From DATCVR01 sp036566745 (lineage in GTDB: Bacteria > Actinomycetota > Actinomycetes > Jiangellales > Jiangellaceae): DNA of 42,396 bases. Shown here one piece after another: positions 8,155 through 15,940 of this stretch. The DNA lies in NCBI GenBank assembly GCA_036566745.1, contig DATCVR010000119.1:1-42396 (forward strand), written 5' to 3'. Within the stretch, counting starts at the first letter, position 1. Each line of letters begins with the position of its first letter. The notes beneath the pieces are model-generated. The model worked only from the letters and a program-made list of their open reading frames with translations, ran no database searches and was not told the DNA's origin. The translations under genes and the position numbers were made by a program.

Positions 8155-9678
8155 TCACTCAGCCGTCCGGAAGAACACGCTCGAGGGATCAGTGCCGTGC
8201 GACTGGGAGAAGAACGGCGTGAACGCGTCCCCGATGCTGGACAGCCCTTCATAGTCGCCGGTGAAGAAGCCGTTGGCGAAGGGCGCGAGCCGCATGTCGA
8301 ACGACGTGTCGGTGAGCTGTACCTCCTCTTCCCAGTTCGCCGGGTCGGCGCAGCTCGTCGGAGTCGCCGGGTGGCAGTGAACCAGGAAGTAGTCGGTCGG
8401 CAGCGTCTCGGGGTCGGGTGTGTTGTTCCGGAAGTCGTAGTACGTCACGCCGATCGTCCCGTCAGCCGCGACGTGCACCGACGGTGTGAACGCCTGCTGG
8501 TCACCCGGCGGCACATCCCCGGGCGTGAGGTTCACCTTGATCGTGGCCGACCAGGTCGACCCTCCGTCGAGCGACTGGGAGAACGCGATGCTGTCGAACT
8601 GGTCGCCGCTGAAGCGGGCGTCCTGCCACACGGCGTAGAGCGCGCCCGCGTTCGGGTCGACGGCGATCTCCGGGATGATGTCACCGGTCCGGACCGGGTC
8701 ACCCGTGTCCGGATCAGTGATCTCGATCGTGCCGAGCCGGTCCACGAACGTCCGCCCGGACCACGTGACTCCATCATCGGTGGAGCGGATCAGGGCCACG
8801 TTGTTGCCCCCATGGCCACCTCGGTTGTCGTTGCGGATCTCGTTGAACACATTGACGAGCGTGCCGTCGGGCAGGACGACGATCTGATTGCCGATGGTCT
8901 GGTCGCGCATCCCGGGGTCGTAGATCTGCTTGGCGGCCTCCCAGCTGACACCTCCGTCGGTGCTGCGCGCGAACCACACCGGGCCCCGGAACGCCTGGGT
9001 GACGAAGCCGGAGATCACGCTCGCCCGCTCGCTGGCCGGGAAGACCAGCCGATCCCACACCCCGTACACGAGCGCCGGGTCGGTGGGGTCAGCCGTGATC
9101 GTCTGCTTGTCGTTGAAAACGTTGGCGTCGAGGTCTCTGATCACCTCGATCGGGTCGCTCCACGTGACCCCGCCGTCGGTGGACCGGCTGGCCAGCAGCG
9201 CGTGGTCGAAGTCGCGCGGATCGAAGGGCGGGGCGATGTCGTTGAACGAGAGCGCCAGCTGGTGCAACGTGCCGTCGGGCCCGAAGGAGACCCACGGATC
9301 AGTCGAACGGTCGTAACTACCGCCGGAGCACAGCGTGATCTTCGGGATGACCACCTGCTGCCAGGTCGCGCCGCCGTCCGCGCTGACTCCGGCCACCAAG
9401 CCCCTGGCCCCACCGTTGTCCCAGCGGTCTTGCTGCCAGATCCCGACGACGTTGTCCGGGTCCGTGGGGTTCACGTCGATCCACGGCTCGACCTCGCTGT
9501 CGGGAAAGACCGTGCCCGACTGCGCGGCGACGTCGTCCGCGGTGCAGCCCGCGAAGGGACTCGTGCCGGAGACCTGGACGAGCGGCGTCACCACCAACGT
9601 CCCGGCGATCGCCGGTGCCGTACCGGCCACGATGAGTGTCAAGCCTGCGATGAACGCCGTCGATCGCCGCCTGGGCAT
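8155..9678 (-). CDS. Secreted Asp-box (BNR) beta-propeller protein, sialidase-like
   Basis: Predicted secreted six-bladed propeller, 507 residues. N-terminal signal peptide: MPRRR then a hydrophobic stretch ending near residue 25. Five Asp-box repeats (S-x-D-x-G-x-T/S-W) are visible: SADGGATW, STDGGVTW, STDGGVSW, STDDGVTW and SLDGGSTW. These mark the sialidase/BNR superfamily, which includes exo-sialidases but also many non-enzymatic binding proteins. I cannot identify the arginine triad or the Tyr/Glu pair, so enzymatic activity is unproven. It has no neighbouring sialic-acid catabolic genes; the fucosidase at 12350 is the only other glycosidase nearby. The cysteines in GCTADD and LCSGG may form a disulfide. 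Confidence 0.88.
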   Translation of the reverse strand: MPRRRSTAFIAGLTLIVAGTAPAIAGTLVVTPLVQVSGTSPFAGCTADDVAAQSGTVFPDSEVEPWIDVNPTDPDNVVGIWQQDRWDNGGARGLVAGVSADGGATWQQVVIPKITLCSGGSYDRSTDPWVSFGPDGTLHQLALSFNDIAPPFDPRDFDHALLASRSTDGGVTWSDPIEVIRDLDANVFNDKQTITADPTDPALVYGVWDRLVFPASERASVISGFVTQAFRGPVWFARSTDGGVSWEAAKQIYDPGMRDQTIGNQIVVLPDGTLVNVFNEIRNDNRGGHGGNNVALIRSTDDGVTWSGRTFVDRLGTIEITDPDTGDPVRTGDIIPEIAVDPNAGALYAVWQDARFSGDQFDSIAFSQSLDGGSTWSATIKVNLTPGDVPPGDQQAFTPSVHVAADGTIGVTYYDFRNNTPDPETLPTDYFLVHCHPATPTSCADPANWEEEVQLTDTSFDMRLAPFANGFFTGDYEGLSSIGDAFTPFFSQSHGTDPSSVFFRTAE

Positions 9679-9826
9679 GATGATCGCCCCCGAAGTCGTC
9701 CCCCACGCGTTCCCTCAACGTGGCACTGTTCGGCAGCCGGTTCAAGCATGTCCGGACCAGTGGAACCTGCGGCCCCGGTCTCGCTTCGAGCCCGCCACGC
9801 AGGGACTGTCGTGGCACGCTGGTCGG

Positions 9827-10207
9827 ATGGATCGCGACAGCGTGATGACGTGGGTGGCCGGCTACGAGCGGGCGTGGCGTGACGGCGACACGACGGCCGT
9901 CGAGTCGCTGTTCACCGAGGACGCCCGCTACCGACGCTCGCCCTACGAACCCGACGACATCGGGCACGACGGCATCAAGGAGTTCTGGACCGAGGACGAC
10001 GGCGAGTCCTTCACCATGCGGGCTGAGCCGTTGGCCGTCGAGGGGCAGTCCGCCGTCGTGCGGGTCGAGGTGGTCTACGGCGACCCAGTCCGCCAGGAGT
10101 ACCGCGACCTCTGGGTGCTGCGGTTCGCCGCTGACGGGCGGGTGGACGACTTCGAGGAATGGGCGTACTGGCCGGGCAAGCCGTACTCGGCGGCAGCACC
10201 GTCCTGA
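9827..10207 (+). CDS. SnoaL-like / NTF2-fold protein
   Basis: A 126-residue cytoplasmic protein with the pattern of the SnoaL/NTF2-like fold: N-terminal helix WVAGYERAWRDGDTTAVESLF, then TEDARYRRSPYEP, a turn with the GHDGIKEFW helix, and three beta-strands ending in DGRVDDFEEWAYWPGKP. Such proteins are often annotated as ketosteroid-isomerase-like, but the fold carries many activities and none is implied. ATG 9827 is the best start; a second Met six codons on is possible. It stands alone between a divergent gene on the left and a convergent Nudix gene on the right. Confidence 0.85.
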   Translation: MDRDSVMTWVAGYERAWRDGDTTAVESLFTEDARYRRSPYEPDDIGHDGIKEFWTEDDGESFTMRAEPLAVEGQSAVVRVEVVYGDPVRQEYRDLWVLRFAADGRVDDFEEWAYWPGKPYSAAAPS

Positions 10208-10263
10208 CCACGTGACCTGACCTGGCCGGGCCGTCCGGACGCGACGTCCTGACCGCGCCGGCG

Positions 10264-10734
10264 TCACACCACGAAGCTGGGCGGCCCGTCGGTCGTGCGC
10301 GCTTCCTCGATGCGCCGGTGGCACACGTCGTCGAGGTCGGGGAGCTCGGCCGGCCCGAACCAGCCGACCTCGAGCGACTCGTCGTCGGCGACGTGCGCCT
10401 CGCCCGAGACGTAGCGGCACCGGAAGGTGAGGTCGAGGAACTGTGCACGGTCACCGTTCGGATACGACATCGGCTCTCCGGCTCTGACCGAGACGAGTCG
10501 CTCGACGGTTGCGGTGACGCCGGTCTCCTCGAGGACCTCGCGCACCGCACACACCGCGGGCTGCTCGCCTGGTTCGGGGATGCCGCCGATGGTCGTCCAG
10601 CGCCCGTCGTCGGAGCGCCGGCCGAGCAGCACGCGGCTGACGTCGTCGAAGACCACCGCCGTCACACCGGGCAGCCACAGGAGGTCGTGACCGATCTTGC
10701 GTCGCGTGGCGAGGATGAACTCCGGGATCGGCAC
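10264..10734 (-). CDS. Nudix hydrolase
   Basis: A 156-residue Nudix enzyme hydrolysing a nucleoside diphosphate linked to another moiety. The complete Nudix box is present: G-IPEPG-E followed by REVLEETGV, giving the metal-binding REVLEE helix. The sequence begins PIPEFILATRRKIGHDLLWLPG, with the Nudix fold from residue 22 on. Substrate cannot be read from the sequence. GTG 10734 is the likely start: there is no ribosome site, but TAGGAT lies exactly 6 nt upstream, consistent with leaderless translation. Confidence 0.92.
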   Translation of the reverse strand: MPIPEFILATRRKIGHDLLWLPGVTAVVFDDVSRVLLGRRSDDGRWTTIGGIPEPGEQPAVCAVREVLEETGVTATVERLVSVRAGEPMSYPNGDRAQFLDLTFRCRYVSGEAHVADDESLEVGWFGPAELPDLDDVCHRRIEEARTTDGPPSFVV

Positions 10735-10740
10735 GCCACG

Positions 10741-10746
10741 ATCCTA
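10741..10746 (-). promoter_or_regulatory. -10 box TAGGAT, leaderless start of Nudix gene
   Basis: TAGGAT (minus strand) is separated from the GTG at 10734 by six bases (CGTGGC). This places transcription initiation at the start codon itself. No clear -35 box is seen. Confidence 0.55.
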
Positions 10747-10916
10747 CGGACGGGCCCGGAGCCGGCCTCACACCGCCGACCGGCGCCTGAGCGGCCCGAC
10801 GCGCGCCTGGCCGGACGCGCCCTGACGCCAGCAAGATCGGGCTAGGGTTCGGCTAACGCTGCAGCACCCGGAACTCTGCACCGATCGACTCGCCGACACG
10901 TTGAGGGAGTGGCGCG

Positions 10917-11642
10917 TTGAGCGCGTTCATGTGGGGCTTGGTGGCCAGCTCCTCGCTGCTGATCGGGGCGACTATCGTCCTGGTGCGGCCGCTCCGCCAG
11001 CGGACGGTCGCGCTGGTGATGGCCTTCGGCGCCGGCGTGCTGATCAGCGCGGTGGCCTACGACCTGGTCCAGGACGCCTTCGAGCACAGCGATGCCATGA
11101 CGCTACTGCTCGGGCTGGCGGCCGGCGCGTTCACATTCTACTTCGGCGACCTCGCGATCGACCGGATGGGCGGCGAGGGACGCAAGCGCTCGACCGGGGT
11201 GCAGGCCTCAGGCGGCGGGGCGGCGATCGCGCTGGGCACGGTCCTCGACGGCATCCCCGAGTCGGTGGTGCTGGGCACGACCCTGGTGGGAGGTGGCGGG
11301 GTGAGCACGGCGATGCTCGCGGCGATCTTCCTGTCCAACCTGCCCGAGGCGATGTCGGCGACGGCGGGATTGTCGAAGTCGGGCACCAGTCGCCGTTCGA
11401 TCATGCTCCTGTGGGCGGGCACGACCCTGGTATCGGCCATCGCCGCGGGCCTCGGCTACACGCTGCTCGGCTCGGCCGCGGGCGACTCGGTGGCGTTCGT
11501 CCAGGCGTTCGCAGCTGGGGCGTTGCTGACCATGCTCACCGACACGATGGTCCCCGAGGCGTACGAGTTCGGCGGTCCGGCCACCGGCCTCGTGACGGTC
11601 CTCGGCTTCAGCGTCGCCTTCGGCCTCAGCACCCTGGGCTGA
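10917..11642 (+). CDS. ZIP-family divalent metal transporter
   Basis: Integral membrane protein, 241 residues, about seven to eight hydrophobic segments. The ZIP signature is clear: helix IV motif DGIPESVVLG and helix V motif FLSNLPEAMSA, which carry the His/Glu/Asn-type metal ligands; the usual His of HxxPE is replaced here by Asp. A charged loop (DRMGGEGRKRS) lies between helices. Probable role is uptake or exchange of zinc or a similar cation. TTG 10917 is chosen because AGGGAG lies 7 nt upstream; an ATG four codons later is the alternative. Monocistronic, followed by a TetR gene with its own promoter. Confidence 0.9.
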   Translation: MSAFMWGLVASSSLLIGATIVLVRPLRQRTVALVMAFGAGVLISAVAYDLVQDAFEHSDAMTLLLGLAAGAFTFYFGDLAIDRMGGEGRKRSTGVQASGGGAAIALGTVLDGIPESVVLGTTLVGGGGVSTAMLAAIFLSNLPEAMSATAGLSKSGTSRRSIMLLWAGTTLVSAIAAGLGYTLLGSAAGDSVAFVQAFAAGALLTMLTDTMVPEAYEFGGPATGLVTVLGFSVAFGLSTLG

Positions 11643-11677
11643 CCCGGCCGGTTCGGCGGCTCGTAACTTGTGCGTGG

Positions 11678-11683
11678 TAGTTT
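11678..11683 (+). promoter_or_regulatory. -10 box TAGTTT, leaderless start of TetR gene
   Basis: TAGTTT is followed by six bases and then the GTG at 11690, so the mRNA would begin at the start codon. The stretch around it (TAGTTTTTACT) is unusually AT-rich for this genome. A short imperfect dyad TTAC-N8-GTAA overlaps the start and may serve autoregulation. Confidence 0.55.
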
Positions 11684-11689
11684 TTACTC

Positions 11690-12307
11690 GTGCAGGTAAG
11701 TTCGCGCGATCCACGCGGGACCACGTTCACGAACGCAGCGCGCCGCGCGCAGATCGTGGAATGTGCGATCGAGACGATCGCCGAGGTGGGCTACGGCCAA
11801 GCCTCCTTCACCCGCATCGCGGCCCGCGCCGGACTGAGCAGTACCCGGCTGATCTCGTACCACTTCGCCGGCAAGGACGATCTGACCAGCGAGATCCTGC
11901 GCACGGTGGTGGAGAGGTTCGCCGATTTCGTGCGCCCTCGGGTGGCGGCTCAGGAGACCGCATCCGGAGCGCTGCGGGCCTTCATCGAGTCGAACGCCGA
12001 CTTCATCCGCTCGCACCGCGGTCAGCTGATGGTCGCGCTGGACATCGCCCGCAACACCCGCTTGCCGGGTGGGCAACGGATGCATGACGCGAGTGGGGTC
12101 GAAGCCGATCTGGTCGCCTTGGCCGAGCTGTTTCGCCGAGGGCAGCAGGCGGGTGAGTTCCGCCAGTTCGACCCCCGGATCATGGCGACCTTCGTCCTCG
12201 CGCTGCGCAACGACCTCGTGGCCGCGTACGCGGCCGATCCCGAGCTGGACCTCCACTCTCATGTGCGCGAGCTGACCACGGTGATCGAACGGGCCACCGG
12301 CGCCTGA
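11690..12307 (+). CDS. TetR-family transcriptional regulator
   Basis: 205-residue regulator. The N-terminal helix-turn-helix occupies about 18-62 (RAQIVECAIETIAEVGY, then FTRIAARAGLSSTRLISYHF), ending with the family-typical YHFxGKDDL turn. The C-terminal half is an all-helical ligand-binding domain with no recognisable specificity. Its stop is 42 bp before the alpha-L-fucosidase gene on the same strand, so both are probably co-transcribed and the regulator may respond to a fucoside or its breakdown product; this is inference from proximity only. Confidence 0.93.
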   Translation: MQVSSRDPRGTTFTNAARRAQIVECAIETIAEVGYGQASFTRIAARAGLSSTRLISYHFAGKDDLTSEILRTVVERFADFVRPRVAAQETASGALRAFIESNADFIRSHRGQLMVALDIARNTRLPGGQRMHDASGVEADLVALAELFRRGQQAGEFRQFDPRIMATFVLALRNDLVAAYAADPELDLHSHVRELTTVIERATGA

Positions 12308-12349
12308 CCGGCTCCGCGATTCGCCGCCGACATCCCGACAGGAGACCCC

Positions 12350-13804
12350 GTGAACCTCCGACCTGACAAGGCGTCGCTGGATGCCCGTCCCGTCCCGCAG
12401 TGGTACCAGAACGCGAAGCTCGGCATCTTCGTCCACTGGGGCATGTACTCGATCCCCGCGTACGCCGAGCGCACGGGCGAGGACTACACCGCCTTCATGC
12501 GCGACCTGACCGCGATGAAGGACGTCGGCAGCACCATCCCGTACGCCGAGTGGTACCTCAACTCGTTGCGGGTGCCGGGATCGCCGACCGCCCGCCACCA
12601 CGAGGCGACGTACGGCAAGGACTTCGCCTACGCCGACTTTCGCGAGCAGTTCGACGCCAACGCCGCGAAGGTCGACTTCGACGACTGGGCGGGCCTCTTC
12701 GCCGACGCCGGCGCGGGCTACGCGGTCATGGTCACCAGACACCTGGACGGCTACCCGCTCTGGCCTACCAGGGTCGCCCATCCGCGGCTGCCGGCTGGCT
12801 ACCACGCCAGCCGTGACCTCGTGGGCGACCTGTCCGAGGCCGTCCGGGCACGGGGACTCCGGATGGGCCTCTACTACGCCGGCGGCGTCGACTGGACTTT
12901 CATCGACACGCCGATCCGCACCATGACCGACCTCATGGTCCACCAGAGCCTCGGGCCGGACTACAGCGACTACGCCGCCGCACACTGGCGCGAGCTGATC
13001 GAGAGATACGAGCCGTCGATCCTCTGGAACGACATGGGATGGCCGCCGGGCACCGATCCCCACGAGATCTTCGCCCACTACTACGACATGGTGAGCGACG
13101 GCGTCGTCAACGACCGCTGGTTCCAGCAGAAGCTGCCGCGCAATCGCCTGGGCCGAGCGGTCTATCTGCGCTTCATGGCCATGGCGCTCAAGGCGATGAC
13201 CCGAGGCGGAAGGGAGCTGCCGAAGCGCCCGCCGACGGTCCACTTCGATGTCGAGACGCACGAGTACGCCACCCCCGAATCGGCCATGGCCGCTGTCTGG
13301 GAACTGACCCGCGGCCTCGGCAACTCCTTCGGCTACAGCGCCCAGGAGACCGCCGCCGACATGCTCAGCGGCACCGAACTGATCCACCTGCTCGCCGACG
13401 TCACCAGCAAGGGCGGCAACCTCCTCGTCAACGTCGGCCCCGACGGCACCGGACAGATCCCGCAGATGCAACGGCAGCCGCTCCAGGAACTCGGAGCCTG
13501 GCTGAAGGTCAACGGCGAGGCGATCTACGGCACCCGCTCCTGGACCCAGACGGCGACCACCACGGCAGACGGGCATCCTGTCCGGTTCAGCCACAAGGAC
13601 GACACCGTGTACGCCATCGTCGTGTCCGACCGCCTCGACGACCGCGTGGTCATCCGGAACCTCACACCGCCTGCCGGCAGCAAGCTCCGCCACCTCGGCA
13701 GCGGAGCCGATCTGGCGTGGACGCAGGATGGACCTGACCTCGACGTGAGGCTGCCGGGGCCGCTGTCACCCGAGCCCGCGCAGGTGCTGGCCATGACCGC
13801 CTGA
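12350..13804 (+). CDS. Alpha-L-fucosidase, GH29 family
   Basis: Retaining glycosidase releasing L-fucose, 484 residues. GH29 signatures in order: LGIFVHWGMYSIPAY (24-38), H131-LDG (family form HHDG), the WTFID region, and ILWNDMGWP with Asp228 as the expected nucleophile. The middle region TSKGGNLLVNVGPDGTG is a strong family marker, followed by a C-terminal beta-sandwich. No signal peptide, so it acts in the cytoplasm, probably on imported short glycosides or glycoconjugates. GTG 12350 has AGGAG 5-6 nt upstream. The family acid/base residue is poorly conserved and cannot be assigned here. No transporter or fucose kinase is adjacent. Confidence 0.94.
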   Translation: MNLRPDKASLDARPVPQWYQNAKLGIFVHWGMYSIPAYAERTGEDYTAFMRDLTAMKDVGSTIPYAEWYLNSLRVPGSPTARHHEATYGKDFAYADFREQFDANAAKVDFDDWAGLFADAGAGYAVMVTRHLDGYPLWPTRVAHPRLPAGYHASRDLVGDLSEAVRARGLRMGLYYAGGVDWTFIDTPIRTMTDLMVHQSLGPDYSDYAAAHWRELIERYEPSILWNDMGWPPGTDPHEIFAHYYDMVSDGVVNDRWFQQKLPRNRLGRAVYLRFMAMALKAMTRGGRELPKRPPTVHFDVETHEYATPESAMAAVWELTRGLGNSFGYSAQETAADMLSGTELIHLLADVTSKGGNLLVNVGPDGTGQIPQMQRQPLQELGAWLKVNGEAIYGTRSWTQTATTTADGHPVRFSHKDDTVYAIVVSDRLDDRVVIRNLTPPAGSKLRHLGSGADLAWTQDGPDLDVRLPGPLSPEPAQVLAMTA

Positions 13805-13818
13805 CATTGCCCCGGAAT

Positions 13819-13840
13819 GGGTGACAGGACGGTGTCACCC
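13819..13840. promoter_or_regulatory. Inverted repeat between fucosidase and hydrolase genes
   Basis: GGGTGACA-N6-TGTCACCC, a perfect 8-bp dyad, lies 15 bp after the fucosidase stop and 22 bp before the next ATG. It could be a hairpin terminator (no U-tract) or an operator. Its position upstream of a CACGAT box (13850-13855), which precedes ATG 13862 by 6 nt, favours an operator in the hydrolase promoter. Confidence 0.5.
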
Positions 13841-13861
13841 AGGGTCGGTCACGATGGATCC

Positions 13862-14740
13862 ATGACCACTTCGCACGCCATCGTTCGCGACCACCGTCGC
13901 ATCACCTTCCACCGCGTCGGCGAAGGCACCTCGGGCCGGACCGTGGTGTTCTTCCAGGCCGCGCCCGGCTCCGGCGACTTCGACCCGGATCCTCGCCAGA
14001 CGGCCGCACACGACGTCACGCTGATCGGCATCGATCGGCCGGGCTACGGCGGGTCCGATCCCGTGGGCGACGGCAGATGGGCTGATGTCGGATCGGCGGC
14101 CGACGACGCCGCAGCAGTGGTGGAGGAGCTGGGTGTGGGGCCGGTGGACGTGGCCGGCTGGTCGGCGGGTGGGCGGGTGGCCCTGGCGCTCGCGGCCCGG
14201 CGGCCGGAGCTGGTCGGCCGGGCGGCCGTCGTGGCGACGCCGGCTCCCGACGAAGACGTGCCGTGGATCCCGGAGCCCCAGCGGGAAGGGCTCGGCTACC
14301 TGCGTGGTCTTCCGCCCGAGCAGGTGCATGCCGCGCTCGGCGAGCAGCTCGCCGGGGTGGTGCCGGCCGACCCGTCGAGCGACGACTCGCTCGCGATGGT
14401 GGGCGACGCGGCCGTGGATGCCGGTGCGCTGGCCATGCCCGGAATGCGCGAGCGACTGACCCGCATGCTCGATGCCGCCTTCGCCCAGGGCGCGACCGGT
14501 CTCGCGGCCGACATCGCCGGATACACCTTGCGGCCCTGGGGCTTCGACCCCGCCGAGGTCAAGGCACCGACACTGCTCGTGTACGGCGCCGACGACGAGA
14601 TCGTCAGCCGGGCTCACGGCGAGTGGTGGCAGCAGCGGGTGCCCGGGTCCCGCCTCGACGTGGTGCCCGGCGCGGGCCACCTCGTGGTCGGGCCCGCCTG
14701 GGTGCAGGTGCTCGACCACCTGGTGGCGTCCAGGCGCTGA
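13862..14740 (+). CDS. Alpha/beta-fold hydrolase
   Basis: 292-residue cytoplasmic alpha/beta hydrolase. Core features: IGIDRPGYGGSDP strand-turn, nucleophile elbow G-W-S-A-G-G with the catalytic Ser, acid-bearing segment LLVYGADDEIV, and the C-terminal VVPGAGHLV supplying the catalytic His. A cap region of about 90 residues lies between. The substrate is unknown. I chose ATG 13862 (MTTSHAIVRDHRR); an upstream in-frame ATG at 13817 would place the inverted repeat inside the coding region, which is unlikely. No cotranscribed gene follows; the next gene is convergent. Confidence 0.9.
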   Translation: MTTSHAIVRDHRRITFHRVGEGTSGRTVVFFQAAPGSGDFDPDPRQTAAHDVTLIGIDRPGYGGSDPVGDGRWADVGSAADDAAAVVEELGVGPVDVAGWSAGGRVALALAARRPELVGRAAVVATPAPDEDVPWIPEPQREGLGYLRGLPPEQVHAALGEQLAGVVPADPSSDDSLAMVGDAAVDAGALAMPGMRERLTRMLDAAFAQGATGLAADIAGYTLRPWGFDPAEVKAPTLLVYGADDEIVSRAHGEWWQQRVPGSRLDVVPGAGHLVVGPAWVQVLDHLVASRR

Positions 14741-14821
14741 TCTGCAGGTGGTGGCCGGTCCGGTTCGCTCGGCCGGCCACCGCTCGGCTCGGCCGGGCCG
14801 GTTCGGTCGGCTCGCTGGTGG

Positions 14822-15865
14822 TCAGATCTCTCTCGAGTACTCGATGGAGACCCCGCGCCGCTCGTACCCCAGGTTCTCGTACAGCCCCAGGGCACCCGTG
14901 GGGTTGTCGACATCGACGTCGAGGCCGGCGTACTGCATGCCGTCGGCGGCATAGGCCCGCATCGCCGAAGCCAACAGCGCCGGTGCGATGCCCCGCCTGC
15001 GCCACTCGCGGCGGACCGCCAGCAGATCCGTCCAGCCCTCGGTGAACCCCTGGGCCGGCCAGTCCTGGTCGTACGCCCCGGAGAGGAGATAGCCGACGAC
15101 CCGGTCGGTGGCGGTGTCGACGGCGACGAAGCTCCAATCCGGACGGAACTTCTCGCTCCCGATGGCGTGGAGCCCCCAGGCCTCGGCGTCGTAGGGGTTG
15201 GAGCCCCAGTGGTCGGGCACGAACGCCTCGTTGTGGGTGATGCGGACGTCGTCGCGACGCGGCTCGGAGTAGACCTCGATCGCGATGCCGTCGCCCAGCG
15301 CGATGTCCGGGACCGGCACCGACAGGTCGCGGCGCATGTCGACATACCAGCGGGTGGCCGTGAAGCCGGCGCTCTCGGCCAGCGCCCGTTCACCGTCGTG
15401 GCGGTCGAAGGTGAACATCCGGATCCGGGCCGGGAGGTTCGCCTCGGCTCCCGCGAGTTGCTGCCGGGCTCGCGCCTCGGACCATGCGAGGAGTGCGCTG
15501 CCGATGCCCCGGCGGCGGTACTCAGGATGCACGCCGCCACTGAGGACGGGCGCGAGCGTGCCCTTCTCGATCGGCCGGAAGTCGGACCAGGCATATGCAC
15601 GGATCGCGCCCTGGGTGTCGAACCCGGCGACGAGGTCGAGGTCCGGCCGCCGCCAGCTGCCCGTGAACTTCTCGCCGACCTCGTGCTCGGTACTGCGCTC
15701 CGGGGAGTTGTCCGTGGCCTCGACGACCGAGACCAGGGCGAACAGCGCTGGGACGTCCTCCGGGGTCAGCGCCCGCCAGGTGAGCCCGACACCGCCCGGC
15801 AGATCAGGAAGGCGGGCCGGGGCAGCGGCGCGTTCGGCGATGGGCGGGAGGTCCTCGATGGTCAC
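14822..15865 (-). CDS. Two-domain GNAT acetyltransferase (MshD-like architecture)
   Basis: 347-residue protein with two tandem GNAT folds. Each has a recognisable acetyl-CoA loop: VHPEYRRRGIGSALL in the N-terminal half and VRREWRRRGIAPALL in the C-terminal half, the latter followed by the LGLYENLGYERRG motif. Two-domain GNATs of this size include mycothiol synthase (MshD), but the sequence is not close enough for me to assign mycothiol synthesis; an antibiotic or small-amine acetyltransferase is equally possible. GTG 15865 lacks a ribosome site but follows a TACCCT box by 7 nt. Confidence 0.88.
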   Translation of the reverse strand: MTIEDLPPIAERAAAPARLPDLPGGVGLTWRALTPEDVPALFALVSVVEATDNSPERSTEHEVGEKFTGSWRRPDLDLVAGFDTQGAIRAYAWSDFRPIEKGTLAPVLSGGVHPEYRRRGIGSALLAWSEARARQQLAGAEANLPARIRMFTFDRHDGERALAESAGFTATRWYVDMRRDLSVPVPDIALGDGIAIEVYSEPRRDDVRITHNEAFVPDHWGSNPYDAEAWGLHAIGSEKFRPDWSFVAVDTATDRVVGYLLSGAYDQDWPAQGFTEGWTDLLAVRREWRRRGIAPALLASAMRAYAADGMQYAGLDVDVDNPTGALGLYENLGYERRGVSIEYSREI

Positions 15866-15872
15866 CCGGCTC

Positions 15873-15878
15873 AGGGTA
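15873..15878 (-). promoter_or_regulatory. -10 box TACCCT, leaderless start of GNAT gene
   Basis: TACCCT on the minus strand lies 7 nt before GTG 15865, within an AT-richer patch (CATTTACCCTGA). This spacing implies a transcript beginning at or within one base of the start codon. Confidence 0.5.
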
Positions 15879-15940
15879 AATGCGGCAGATCGGCACCGGC
15901 GAGCCGTTTTCCGGCGGTGGTCAGGCCAGGCGGCCGGGCG

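Noticed and set aside
11684..13693. A 669-codon open frame on the minus strand
   Set aside because: Antisense to the TetR and GH29 genes, whose catalytic motifs are unmistakable; the antisense product has no recognisable domain.
14741..14821. GGCCGG-rich stretch as a repeat element
   Set aside because: Short and low complexity; it fits ordinary GC-rich sequence between convergent genes.
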